This document shows positions 33,528 to 43,094 of a DNA stretch of 64,000 nt, in pieces; the first letter of the stretch is position 1, and every line of letters begins with the position of its first letter. The DNA is from Streptomyces lacrimifluminis. GTDB lineage: Bacteria; Actinomycetota; Actinomycetes; Streptomycetales; Streptomycetaceae. Below the pieces are notes generated by a model. It worked only from the letters and a program-made list of their open reading frames with translations. It was not told the origin of the DNA and ran no database searches. The stretch covers positions 1-64,000 of the forward strand of contig NZ_BMMU01000037.1 of the NCBI RefSeq assembly GCF_014646095.1, given 5' to 3'. The position numbers were made by a program, and so were the translations under genes.

Positions 33528-35543
33528 CTAGAGACGCGGCTCCCGTACGACCGCCACACCGCCCGGCGCGACCCGCACCGAGCCGCCCGCCAACGCTTCC
33601 CCAGTGAGCAGTTCGGTCGCGCCTGCCGCCACCGCGACCTCGGCTCCGCCACCCGCATGGTCGATCAGGAACAAGAAGTCCGCATCGGCACCGCGACGCA
33701 CCACCGCCTCCACCCCCGCCGGAGTCGTCCGCACCCCCTCGACACCCGCCTCCGCGCACATACGGGCGAGCAGCGCGCCCAGCGTCGACGCGTCCGGCCG
33801 TGTCGCCAGGTACCAACCGGCGCCGGTACCAACGGAGTTGCGCGTCACCGCCGGGACCCCGGCCAGCGGACCCTCCGTGTACGACAGCACCGCCTCCGCC
33901 CCCGCACCCTCCAGCCGCAACCGCTCGGACCAGAGGGTTCCCGTGCCGTCACCGTCACCGATCCCGACCGACTCTCCCGGCAGCAGGGGGAACAGCTCGT
34001 CCGCCCGCACCCCGAGGGCCTCACGGAACGCGCCCGGGTAACCCCCCAGCCGCACATGGCAGTTGGCGTCCACGGCACCGCTGTGGAACCCGACGGCCAG
34101 CGTGCCCCCGCGCTCCGCGAAACCCGTGAGGTTCGCCGCGCCCTCGTCGTCGACCAGGTACAGGCTCGGGGCCAGCACCAGCCGGTATCCGTCCAGCTCC
34201 GCGTCCGGCCGCACGAAGTCCACCGCCACGCCCGACCGCCACAGCGGCTCGTACCAGTCCCGTACGAGATCCAGGAAGCGGAGTTCACCGTTCGGCTGGG
34301 AGGGGAGTTCCAGGGCCCAGCGGGCGTCCCAGTCCCAGACGATGGCCACCGAAGCCGTGCCCGTGCTGCCGCGCACCTCCGCCAACGCCCGCAGATCCGC
34401 GCCCAGTTGGACCACGTCCCGCCAGATCTGGCTGTCCGTCCCGGCGTGCGGGAGCATCGCCGAGTGCCACTGTTCCGCGCCCGCCTTCGCGGCCCGCCAC
34501 TGGAAGTACGCGATGCCGTCCGCGCCGTGGGCGACATGGGAGAGGGCGTTGCGGCGCAACTCCCCTGCCGCCTTCGCCCTGTTGACCGGCTGCCAGTTCA
34601 CCGCACCCGTGGAGTGCTCCATCAGGAACCAGGGGCCGCCCGCGAGCGACCGCATCAGGTCTCCGCTCAGCGCGATGTCGATCTCCGACTCGGGGTCGGT
34701 CGACCGGAGGTAGTGGTCGTTCGCGACGACGTCCAGCTCCGGAGCCCAGCGCCAGTAGTCCAGCGCGTCGAAGTTGTACATCACCATGAAGTTGGTGGTG
34801 GCCGGGGTCCCGGGCGCCGCCGCCCTCAGTACGTCCCTCTCCGCCTTGTACAGCGACAGCAGTTCGTCGCTGCAGAAGCGGCGCCAGTCCAGCTGGTGGG
34901 TCGGGTTCGGGACCGCGCCCGTCGCTCGGGGCGGGATGATCTCGGCCCAGTCGTAGTACCACTGGCTCCAGAAGGTGGTCCCCCAGGCGTCGTTCAGCGC
35001 GGCCAGGTCGTCCCCGTACCGTGCCCGCAGCCAGCGGCGGAAGGACTCCGCGCTCTCGTCGCAGTAGCAGGCGGGGTTGTGGCAGCCGTACTCGTTGTGG
35101 ACGTGCCACATCGCGACCGCCGGATGGTCCGCGTACCGCTCCGCCAGCGCGCCCGCGATCCGCAGGGCGGCCTCGCGGTAGGCGGGGCTCGACGGGCAGA
35201 ACGTCTGGCGGCTGCCGTACGACAGCCGGCGCCCGTCCTTGTCCACCGGGAGCGCCTCGGGGTGGGCGCGGAAGAACCAGGCGGGCGGCGCAGCCGTCGG
35301 GGTCGCCAGGTCGGCGGCGATGCCGTTCTCGTGGAGCAGGTCGAGGAGACGGTCCATGCGGGCGAAGTCGTAGACGCCCTCGGCCGGTTCGAGCAGCGCC
35401 CAGGAGAAGATGCCGACGCTGACCATGGTGACCCCGGCCTCGCGCATCAGCCGCATGTCCTCGGCCCAGACCTCCTCGGGCCACTGCTCGGGGTTGTAGT
35501 CGCCCCCGTAGGCGATACCGGGGACAGCGAGTTCGCGCTTCAT
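33528..35543 (-). CDS. Beta-galactosidase, glycoside hydrolase family 42
   Basis: The 671-residue enzyme has the GH42 TIM barrel (about 1-385) with acid/base Glu151 in HVHNEYG and nucleophile Glu309 in FLMEHSTGAVNWQ. Cys116, Cys154, Cys159 and Cys161 match the family's zinc site. The trimerisation and C-terminal beta domains follow. There is no signal peptide, so it acts in the cytoplasm on imported oligosaccharides. AGGAAA is 9 bp upstream of the ATG. It is the last gene after a binding protein and two permeases, which suggests that these import its substrate, probably a beta-galactoside. Confidence 0.95.
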   Translation of the reverse strand: MKRELAVPGIAYGGDYNPEQWPEEVWAEDMRLMREAGVTMVSVGIFSWALLEPAEGVYDFARMDRLLDLLHENGIAADLATPTAAPPAWFFRAHPEALPVDKDGRRLSYGSRQTFCPSSPAYREAALRIAGALAERYADHPAVAMWHVHNEYGCHNPACYCDESAESFRRWLRARYGDDLAALNDAWGTTFWSQWYYDWAEIIPPRATGAVPNPTHQLDWRRFCSDELLSLYKAERDVLRAAAPGTPATTNFMVMYNFDALDYWRWAPELDVVANDHYLRSTDPESEIDIALSGDLMRSLAGGPWFLMEHSTGAVNWQPVNRAKAAGELRRNALSHVAHGADGIAYFQWRAAKAGAEQWHSAMLPHAGTDSQIWRDVVQLGADLRALAEVRGSTGTASVAIVWDWDARWALELPSQPNGELRFLDLVRDWYEPLWRSGVAVDFVRPDAELDGYRLVLAPSLYLVDDEGAANLTGFAERGGTLAVGFHSGAVDANCHVRLGGYPGAFREALGVRADELFPLLPGESVGIGDGDGTGTLWSERLRLEGAGAEAVLSYTEGPLAGVPAVTRNSVGTGAGWYLATRPDASTLGALLARMCAEAGVEGVRTTPAGVEAVVRRGADADFLFLIDHAGGGAEVAVAAGATELLTGEALAGGSVRVAPGGVAVVREPRL

Positions 35544-35627
35544 CGATCAACTTTCCTGTTCTTGCACGGCATGTTCTTGCAGGGCCCGTTCCTGCGAAGG
35601 CCCGTTCCTGCGAAAGGGTGTCAGCCG

Positions 35628-36512
35628 TCAGCCCTTGTTGGCACCCAGGGTCAGACCGCTGACGAACTGGCGCTGCAGCGCGAAGTACACGATCAGGGTG
35701 GGGATCGCGGTCAGCAGCGCACCCGCCGCGACCAGGTTGGGGTCGGTGAAGTACTGGCCGGAGAGGTTGTTGAGGGCCGAGGTGATCGGCATGTTCTCGC
35801 CGGTGGAGATCAGGACGAGGGCCCAGAAGAAGTCGTTGTAGATCCAGATGGACAGCAGGGTGGCCAGGGCCGCCATCGCGGGCCTGCACAGCGGCAGCAC
35901 GATCTGCCAGTACATCCGCCACACCGACGCGCCGTCGACGAGCGCGGCCTCGGTCAGCTCGTGGGGGAGCATCCGCATGTAGTTGGCGAGCACGAACGCG
36001 CAGAAGCCCGACTGGAACGCGATGTGGATGAGGACCAGGCCGAGCGCGGAGTCGTACAGCTTGCCGGACTCGGTGATCCCCGGCAGATCGATGAGCAGGT
36101 ACATGCGGTACAGCGGGGTGATGATGACCTGCTGCGGGAGCAGGTTGCCGGCCGTGAAGACGAGCAGCAGGAACAGGTTGACGCGGAAGTCGAAGCGGCT
36201 GACGTAGAAGGCGACCATCGACGACAGGAACAGCGTCAGCAGCACCGCCGGGACGGCGATGATCAGCGTGTTGACGAAGTAGTGCGTCATGTCCGACTGC
36301 TGGTACGCGTTCGTGAAGTTGGCGAAGCTCAGCTTGTCGGGCCAGGAGACATAGCCCTTGGTGCTGGTCTCTGAGTACGGGCGCAGCGCCGCGTAGATCG
36401 CCCAGAGCAGCGGCGCGAGCCAGGCCAGGGACATGACGACGAGGAACACGTGCAGCAGCACGCGGCCGGGCCGGACGGGGGCGCGCTGTTTCAACGACAT
36501 GGAGGCGCTCAT
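35628..36512 (-). CDS. Sugar ABC transporter permease, MalG type
   Basis: The 294-residue inner-membrane protein has six predicted helices and the EAA loop EAALVDGASVWRMYWQIVLPLCRP (about residues 188-211). It pairs with the MalF-type permease encoded immediately upstream (ATGA overlap). GAAGGAG precedes the ATG. No ATPase gene is present; like many Streptomyces CUT1 systems it probably shares MsiK. Confidence 0.92.
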   Translation of the reverse strand: MSASMSLKQRAPVRPGRVLLHVFLVVMSLAWLAPLLWAIYAALRPYSETSTKGYVSWPDKLSFANFTNAYQQSDMTHYFVNTLIIAVPAVLLTLFLSSMVAFYVSRFDFRVNLFLLLVFTAGNLLPQQVIITPLYRMYLLIDLPGITESGKLYDSALGLVLIHIAFQSGFCAFVLANYMRMLPHELTEAALVDGASVWRMYWQIVLPLCRPAMAALATLLSIWIYNDFFWALVLISTGENMPITSALNNLSGQYFTDPNLVAAGALLTAIPTLIVYFALQRQFVSGLTLGANKG

Positions 36513-37507
36513 GCCCGCCGCTCCTTCCGGAAGGTGCTGATCAGGTACGGGATGATCACGACGAGCGAGATCACCAGCAGGACGACGGCGATCGCGGAGC
36601 CGTATCCGATGCGGCTGGACTCGCCGATGATGTTGTTCGTGACCAGGATCGACAGGAGTTCGGTGCCCTGGGCGCCGCCGTTGAAGACGTACACGAGGTC
36701 GAAGGCGCGCAGCGATTCGATGATCGTGACGACCAGGACGATCGTGTTGGTGGGCCGCAGGGTCGGGAAGATGACGTTCTTGAACGTCTGCCACTCGTTG
36801 GCGCCGTCGAGCGAGGACGCCTCGCGCAGGGACGGGTCCACACCCTTCAGACCGGCCAGGTAGAGGATCATCATGTAGCCGGTGTGCCGCCAGGAGGCGG
36901 CGACGAGGACGGCCCAGAGGTTGAGGTCCGGGTCGCCGATCCAGTCGATGTAGTGGCCGGGCTTGTTGGCGCCGATCAGGCTGTTGATCAGGCCCGTGTC
37001 CGGGTTGTAGACCAGCTGCCAGACGAAGCCGATGACGGCCATCGACACGACGACCGGCAGGAAGAACGCCGTCTGGTAGACCCGGCTGAAGCGGATGTTC
37101 TTGTCCAGCTGCACGGCCAGGAACAGGCCCAGCGGGGTCGGGATCGCGATGAGTACGACGAACCAGATGACGTTGTGCTGGACGGCCGGCCAGAACTGCG
37201 GGTTGTCGGCGAAGAGGTCACGGAAGTTCTGGAGCCCGACCCACTCGATGGAGCCGAAGCCGATGCCGTCCCAGGTGGTGAAGGCCAGCGCGATCGAGGC
37301 GAAGGCCGTCACCCACACGAGGGCGAGGTGCAGGAACGTCGGCAGGCCCGCCATGAAACCCAGGGCGACCCTGTCCCGGCGGGTCAGCAGCCGGCGGTGG
37401 CCCGAGGCCGGCTTGCGGCTCTGCGGGGAGGAGGGCGTGCCGGTACCGCCCGGGGGCGGCGTGTCGGCCGCCCCCGGGACGACGGGGATCGAATCGAAGG
37501 CGCTCAT
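36509..37507 (-). CDS. Sugar ABC transporter permease, MalF type
   Basis: The 332-residue permease has a Pro-rich cytoplasmic N-terminus (1-45), six or more membrane helices and the EAA loop EASSLDGANEWQTFKNVIFPTLRP (about 228-251). Its ATG overlaps the binding-protein stop, and its own stop overlaps the next permease start, so the three are translated in series. Confidence 0.92.
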   Translation of the reverse strand: MSAFDSIPVVPGAADTPPPGGTGTPSSPQSRKPASGHRRLLTRRDRVALGFMAGLPTFLHLALVWVTAFASIALAFTTWDGIGFGSIEWVGLQNFRDLFADNPQFWPAVQHNVIWFVVLIAIPTPLGLFLAVQLDKNIRFSRVYQTAFFLPVVVSMAVIGFVWQLVYNPDTGLINSLIGANKPGHYIDWIGDPDLNLWAVLVAASWRHTGYMMILYLAGLKGVDPSLREASSLDGANEWQTFKNVIFPTLRPTNTIVLVVTIIESLRAFDLVYVFNGGAQGTELLSILVTNNIIGESSRIGYGSAIAVVLLVISLVVIIPYLISTFRKERRA

Positions 37508-38814
37508 GACGAGGCGAAGATCGTCTTCTTCTGGCGCTCGATGGACGAGAGCAGACTGTCGATGCCCTTGGGATCGCGGATGAACTTCTGCAGCGCGGGC
37601 TGCATCACCGTGGAGGTGAAGTCGGGGCGGCTGTCGCGGTCCATGAACTGGGTGAGGTTCTTCGCGCCGCTGATCATCTCGTACGCCTTCTTCTGCAGGG
37701 CGCTGTACGAGGAGGTGTCGGCGGTGGTGGAGGCGGCGACGACGTTCGGGTCGGCCTTGAGGTAGATCTGCTCGGCCTCCGGCGTGCCCAGGAACTCGAG
37801 CAGCTGGACGGAACCGGCCTTGTTCTTCGGGGACTTGCTGAGCATGAAGCCGTCGGTCGGCGCCTCGACCGTGTCCTGACCGTAGGACGGGTCGATCTCC
37901 GGGAAGGCGAAGAAGTCGAGGTCCGCGAGGTCGGTCGCGTTCGTGAACTGCTGGCCCACGAAGGTGCCCAGCAGATACATGCCGGCCTTCTTCGAGACGA
38001 GGGTCTGGGCCGCGTCCTGCCAGGTACGGCCGGTCGATCCCTCCTGGTGATAGGGGAGAATTTCGGCCCAGTTGTCGAACGTGGCGCGAACCTTCGCGTC
38101 GGTCCAGGATGCCTTTCCGGCCATCAGCTCGACGTGGAAGTCGTAGCCGTTGGTACGGAAGTTGATCTGGTCGAAGGTGCCGAGCGCGGGCCAGGCGTCC
38201 TTGTCGCCGAAGGCGATCGGGACCAGGCCGTCCTTCTGCATCTGCTTGCACAGGGCGATGAACTGCGCCCAGGTGGTGGGCACTTCGTAGCCGTGCTCCT
38301 TGAAGACGCTCTTCCGGTAGAACATCGCCCAGGGGTACGTGTACAGCGGCACGAAGTAGTACTTGCCGTCCGCGCCCTTGCTGAGCTGCTTCATCGCGTC
38401 GGGGAAGTTGCTCCCGATCTTCTGCCACACGTCGTCGATCGGGCTGGCCAGGCCCTTGCCGGCGAAGAACTGCATGCGGTAGCCGGCGAACCAGGTGAAC
38501 ACGTCGTCCGGGGTGCCCTGGAGGTAGGAGTTGATCTGCTCCTGGAACGTGTTGTGGTCCTTGGTGTTCACGTCGACCTTGATGCCGGTCTTCTTCGTGA
38601 ACGCCGCGTAGATCTCGGCGAAGGCCTTCTTCGGGACGGCGTCCGACGAGTTCGAGCCGAGGGTGACGGTCTTCGCGTCGGTCCCCGAGTCGCTGTCGCC
38701 GCAGGCGCTCAGCAGCGGAACGGCCGCGCCGAGAGCCGCCGCGCCGCCGATGCCGCGCAGGAGGGTGCGGCGGCTCGGACCGGGGACGAACAGGCCGGAG
38801 GGTGTGTGGTGCAT
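37504..38814 (-). CDS. Sugar ABC transporter substrate-binding lipoprotein
   Basis: The 436-residue protein has a signal with twin arginines (SRRTLLRG) and a lipobox LSAC, giving a membrane-anchored lipoprotein. The rest is a family 1 extracellular solute-binding protein. AGGAG is 6 bp before the ATG at 38814. It is the first gene of the import/GH42 operon. The upstream gap (38,815-39,130) is AT-richer than its surroundings and probably holds the promoter; TGGTC and GACCA arms near 38,872 and 38,890 are a weak operator candidate. No LacI or other regulator gene is adjacent. Confidence 0.93.
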   Translation of the reverse strand: MHHTPSGLFVPGPSRRTLLRGIGGAAALGAAVPLLSACGDSDSGTDAKTVTLGSNSSDAVPKKAFAEIYAAFTKKTGIKVDVNTKDHNTFQEQINSYLQGTPDDVFTWFAGYRMQFFAGKGLASPIDDVWQKIGSNFPDAMKQLSKGADGKYYFVPLYTYPWAMFYRKSVFKEHGYEVPTTWAQFIALCKQMQKDGLVPIAFGDKDAWPALGTFDQINFRTNGYDFHVELMAGKASWTDAKVRATFDNWAEILPYHQEGSTGRTWQDAAQTLVSKKAGMYLLGTFVGQQFTNATDLADLDFFAFPEIDPSYGQDTVEAPTDGFMLSKSPKNKAGSVQLLEFLGTPEAEQIYLKADPNVVAASTTADTSSYSALQKKAYEMISGAKNLTQFMDRDSRPDFTSTVMQPALQKFIRDPKGIDSLLSSIERQKKTIFASS

Positions 38815-39128
38815 GACGGCTCCTGAGGACAGACCCCCCGAAAAGGGGAGCAAGGTCACGACTACGCTTGGTCCATGCTGATCTAAATCGACCAGAAATC
38901 AACTTGACCGAACATCGTGGCGGCAATAAGAGCCCCATGCCCGGCTGCGCGTCAAGACCTGGCGTCCGCCGTTCCTGAAACGTGATGGACATGTGAACGT
39001 GAAGCTTTGCTAACAGATAGATGGCAAACAGGCGACGCGAACCCTCCCTCGGCCGTTCGGCCGAGGGCCGCGCCCCGCCGGCCGACAATCGCCGGCCTTT
39101 CAGCCGAGGCGGGCGGACCGGCCCGGGA

Positions 39129-40318
39129 GGGACATTGGTGACGATCACGTCGGGCGACCCGTCAGGTGACCCGTCGGCCGATCACCGCACCGTCAGCCGG
39201 AGCCGACAGGAGCCCACCCATGCCCAGCACGCCCACCGCCACGCCACCCCCGGCGACCGGAAGGCCCGCCACCGGGCCCCCACCCCGGACACCGCCCCCG
39301 AGCACCGGTCCGCTGGGACGTCGTCCACCTGCCGGCCTGCGCGGCCCCCGGCTAAGGCACGGCGGCGATCCTGGCCGCCCGGGCCCCACACCCCTGGGAG
39401 AACACGGCAGCGCTGCGCACGGCCACCGTCGGCGCGGTACTGCTCCGCCTGGCCCGGCTGATCGTGCTCGGCCGGGGCCCAGTCCGGGGTCGGGGTCGGG
39501 GTCGGGGTCGGAGCCCAGTCCGAGGCCGGGGTCGGTCGGAGCCCAGTCCGGGGTCGAGGTCGCGGCCGGGGTTGCGGTTGCGGTTGCGGTTGCGGTTGCG
39601 GTCGGAGCCCAGTCCGAGGTCGGGTCGGGGTCGGGTCGGGGTCGTCGAACGCTCGGGCGCGCTGCTGCTGCACACGGGAAGCCCTTACGAGCCCCACCCC
39701 GCCACCGTGGGCCCCTACGAGCCCCACCCCCGCCACCGTGGGCGCCTACTCCCGTACCTGCCCGGCATGGCCCTCTTCGTCCTCCCCCACGCACTCCTGG
39801 GCGGACCCCACTGGCCCCGTTCACGGCCCCTCGGCTGTGCCCCTGGCCGTGGGCGGGATGGACCTGCCGGTGACCGGGCTGGTGTGCCTGGGAGTCATGT
39901 CGGCGGCCCGGGTCGGTTTCCGGCTTCGGAGCCGGGGCCGGGCCGGAGTCGGGCCGGGGCCGGAGTCGCGGCCGGGCTGGTGGTGGGCTCCGCCGCGGGC
40001 CTGAAGTGGACCGCCTGGCCCCTCCTCCCGGTCGGTCTCGCCCTGATCGCCTTCACGGCGGGCCACCGTACGGCCGTACGGGCTACCGTTACCGCCCTCC
40101 TGACGTCCGCGGCAGCCGTCGTACCGGTCTCCCTGGCGACCCTCACGCCTTCGTCGAGCACGTGGTCCTGTTCCCCCTTCCCCCTGGGCAGGGGCGACGT
40201 CCACTCCCCTACGACGAGAGCCCCCTGCTTGGCCGTCTGCTCGCCGAGCACGTCCCCGGCGGCTTCGTCCTCGCGGTCGCCCTGCTGGTCGCGCATGCCG
40301 TGATCGAGCAGCGTGGGA
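39129..40318 (+). pseudogene. GT87/DUF2029-like membrane glycosyltransferase gene, decayed and repeat-expanded
   Basis: Fragments in several frames resemble one polytopic protein: LLHTGSPYEPHPATVG, LPYLPGMALFVLPHALLG, AGLKWTAWPLLPVGLALIAFTAG, and DPHAFVEHVVLFPLP through HVPGGFVLAVALLVAHA. A 32-bp tandem duplication at about 39,687-39,750 with one extra C, plus hexanucleotide expansions, break the frame. No continuous membrane protein can be read. The family assignment is from recalled motifs of Streptomyces DUF2029 proteins. Confidence 0.55.
39476..39655. repeat. Hexanucleotide and 21-bp composite repeats inside the decayed membrane gene
   Basis: Runs of GGGTCG (39,486-39,507 and 39,625-39,648) and five GGTTGC units (about 39,569-39,602) alternate with three copies of GTCGGAGCCCAGTCCG (about 39,506, 39,535 and 39,600). 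All reading frames through it are low complexity and no protein is likely. Confidence 0.85.
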
Positions 40319-40354
40319 CACGAACGCGCCTATACGACCCGGCAGTTGAGCGGG

Positions 40355-40960
40355 CTCCTGCGGTCGGGGCGGTGCAGCGCGTCCTGCGGGACGGGCTGAG
40401 CAGTGGCGCCTCCGCCTTCGTCCCGGGCCCGAAGATCTGGACGTACGACACGGCAGTCGACCTACGGCGCAGGTTCGTCGACCGGCCGGACCAGGCCGCC
40501 GGCACCTTCCTGGTGAAACTGGAACGGCAGTTGGCCGGAGCACCCCACGCGACCATCATCCTCGCCGCCGAACTCCTCTATGTGAACCTCGTACCGCTGA
40601 AGCCCGAGCAGATCGGCGTCCCGAGGAAGCGGGAGATCCTGAACGAGGTCCTCTCCTGGGCCCGTCGGGACATCTCCATACCGGCCAGACTCGACGCCGC
40701 GCTCACCGGATTCATCAACGGCGGTCAGGACTTCCTCAACTACCGCTGGGCGCAGTTCCAGTTCCTCGTGCTCCTGGTGGAGCAGCTGGCAGCGAGGGCT
40801 CCCGCGGAGAGGGAGGACCTCCTGGCCGGCTACGGCGACCACCTCCCGGACCCCACCGGCGACGACGACCGCGACCTCTTCACCCTGCGCACCCTGTTGC
40901 AGCAGGAGTCCGACGCCCCGGTGAACTTCTTCGCCGAACCCTGGCTCAGCCCGACTCAGC
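40355..40960 (+). pseudogene. N-terminal remnant of a McrB-like restriction ATPase
   Basis: About 200 residues from AVGAVQRVLRDGLSSG to SDAPVNFFAEPW resemble the N-terminal helical region that precedes the AAA domain in McrB-like proteins of actinomycetes (SAFVPGPKIWTYDTAVDLRRRFVDRP, FLVKLERQLAGAP, REILNEVLSWARRD). The AAA GTPase domain is absent: from about 40,960 the frame is only the antisense of the copper gene. There is no clear start codon at the left boundary, where it fuses to the decayed membrane gene. Confidence 0.5.
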
Positions 40961-42998
40961 CGCCGATCCGCACCTTTCGCGACACACTCACCTGGTCCAC
41001 GTCCGACGTCCGGACCGTGACCTTCATCGTCCAGGTGCCGGGGATCGGCAGGTTGAGGTTGTTGGTGCCCCAGTAGCCGCCCAGGTCGGTGACTTCGGCG
41101 TTGAGCGGGCCGATGTCCTTGCTGGGGAGGGAGAAGGAGAGGCGGAGTTCCGGGACGATCGCGAAGCCGTCATCAGGGCCGAACACGACGGCCTGCACGC
41201 TGTTCTCGCCGACCCGGCCGGGTTCCAGGGTGACCTGCACCTTGCCGTGGCCGCCGGGCGTACCGACGTCGAAGGGGATCGTGGTCGTGGACGCGCCGAT
41301 CACCCCGGGTACGGGCGCGTCCTTGGCGGCCTCGGCCGCCTCGGCGGCTGCCCGTCCCGGCAGGGTGGTCGTCAGGACGGTCGTGATCACCAGCACCGCG
41401 ATCCCGACCGCCACTTCGGCCAGCACGGAACGGCGGAGCCGCCGCCGGTGGAAGGCACATACGTTGTCCGAGACGTCGTCGGGCGAGGTGTCGTCGCCGG
41501 GTGTGTGGTCGTTGGGTGTGTGGTCGTCGGGCCTGTCGTCGTCGGAAACAGCGCTGCCGGAAACGTCGCCGCCGGAAGCTTCGCCGTCGCTCTCGGCGGG
41601 CCGCGTCGCCGGACCGCCGACCGTCTCGGGCACCCGTTCCGCGACCTTCGCCTCCGCCGTCTCCGGTACCAGCAGCCGGAGCGTCCACCGGCGCGAGAAC
41701 CCGGCCGCCACCAGCAGCAGCGCCACCGCGCACACCTTGGCGATCAGGATGCGGCCGTACGACGTACCGGTGATCGCGTCCCAGGAGCCGAGGCCGCGCC
41801 AGGACTGGTAGACGCCGGTGACGGTCAGGACGGCCACGGAGGCGAAGGCCAACCGGGAGAAGCGGGTGACGGTTGACACCGGGAGCGGCTCTTCCGCCTG
41901 GAGCAGGGTGAGCAGGGCCGCGAGGCCGCCCAGCCAGGCGGACATGGCGAGCAGATGCAGCACCGAGGACGCCATCGCCACCGGCACCTGGATACCGGCC
42001 GAGGCGTGCTCGGCGGCGGCCCACGTCAGCGTGAGACCGAGGGCGAGCGCGCCCCCGGCGGCGAGGAGGACCGGTTGCGCGGGGTCGCCCGTGGCTTTGT
42101 CGGCGCGTCGGCGTCGACGTGCGACCACGGTCAGCAGTACGGCCGTCACGGCCAGCAGAGCGAGCCGGGCCAGGAGTGCCAGGCCGGGCCTGCCGCTCAC
42201 GGTCCGTTCCAGGGTCGACAGGTCGAAGACGCCGGCGGGGGCGGTGCCCGCCTCGTACGGGCCGCGCAGCAGGAGCAGGGCGACGGTGGACACCAGGAGC
42301 GCCCACCAGCCCGTCAGCACCAGCCGGCGCAGGGGGTCCGTGCCGGGCGGGCGACAGAGGAGAACGAAGACGACGGTGCCGACGAGTAGCGCCAGAGCCG
42401 CGTACGCCAGGTAGCGGGCGATGTCGTAGAGGGCGGTGGTGGCCGCGTTCTCGGTGGAGCCGGTGTCGATGGTGGCCGGGGTCGCGGAGGGTGTGCCGAT
42501 GGAGAAGGTGAAGGCGCCCGAGATGGGATGGCTGTCCGCCGAGACGACCCGCCAGGCAACGGTGAACGTGCCCTCGCCGAGGCCCCCCGGCAGGCTGACG
42601 CGCACCGCGTCGGAACGCCCGTCCACATGTTCGGCCTCGCCGGTGCTCACGCGCCGGCTGTCGGGGTCGAAGAGGCGGAAGGAGTCGTCGAGGAGGGCGA
42701 CGGACTCGGTGAAGGTCAGGGTGACCTGTCGGGGCGCGGACTTGAGGACGCTTCCGTCCCGGGGGTCGGTGTCGCGGAGAGCGGCGTGCGCGGACGCGGT
42801 GCCCGCCCCGCCGACGAGGAGGAACAGGATGAGCATGGTGCCCAGCAGCGCCAGCCGCTGAACTGCCCGGACGTTCCGTACTCCCCGGACGTTCCTCGTT
42901 CCCCGGACGTTCCGCACGCCCTTCCGCCCGCCGGTCCCCGTGCGCCCGCCTCCTGCGGCTCGTCGCTGGTCGCGCCCTTCGTTCCGTAGTCGGCCCAC
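40956..42998 (-). CDS. CopC-CopD fusion copper transport protein (YcnJ-like)
   Basis: The 680-residue membrane protein has a signal/anchor region (about 45-70) ending before HAALRDTDP, so His is the first residue of the mature CopC domain as in copper-binding CopC proteins; a second ligand region is ADSHPISG. CopD follows with about eight membrane helices (about 190-440). An Asp/Gly/Ser-rich linker leads to another helix and a C-terminal extracytoplasmic beta domain (about 560-680). Its role is copper uptake or handling at the membrane. The GTG at 42998 has GGAGAAGG 4 bp upstream. The N-terminal 45 residues have NVRG repeats and are unusual. Confidence 0.88.
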   Translation of the reverse strand: MGRLRNEGRDQRRAAGGGRTGTGGRKGVRNVRGTRNVRGVRNVRAVQRLALLGTMLILFLLVGGAGTASAHAALRDTDPRDGSVLKSAPRQVTLTFTESVALLDDSFRLFDPDSRRVSTGEAEHVDGRSDAVRVSLPGGLGEGTFTVAWRVVSADSHPISGAFTFSIGTPSATPATIDTGSTENAATTALYDIARYLAYAALALLVGTVVFVLLCRPPGTDPLRRLVLTGWWALLVSTVALLLLRGPYEAGTAPAGVFDLSTLERTVSGRPGLALLARLALLAVTAVLLTVVARRRRRADKATGDPAQPVLLAAGGALALGLTLTWAAAEHASAGIQVPVAMASSVLHLLAMSAWLGGLAALLTLLQAEEPLPVSTVTRFSRLAFASVAVLTVTGVYQSWRGLGSWDAITGTSYGRILIAKVCAVALLLVAAGFSRRWTLRLLVPETAEAKVAERVPETVGGPATRPAESDGEASGGDVSGSAVSDDDRPDDHTPNDHTPGDDTSPDDVSDNVCAFHRRRLRRSVLAEVAVGIAVLVITTVLTTTLPGRAAAEAAEAAKDAPVPGVIGASTTTIPFDVGTPGGHGKVQVTLEPGRVGENSVQAVVFGPDDGFAIVPELRLSFSLPSKDIGPLNAEVTDLGGYWGTNNLNLPIPGTWTMKVTVRTSDVDQVSVSRKVRIGG

Positions 42999-43094
42999 GT
43001 ACCTTCTCCGTCTTCGGGACTTTTCGGCTCTCGTATACGTACGGACGATCCTGACGCCCCACTCACCCCGCCGGAACCGGATTCGCCGTGGTCT

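Noticed and set aside
39166..39873. Plus- and minus-strand low-complexity frames rich in GSGS, AVAV or RNRN at 39.2-39.9 kb
   Set aside because: They are products of GGGTCG and GGTTGC repeats inside a decayed gene; none has a recognisable domain or consistent codon bias.
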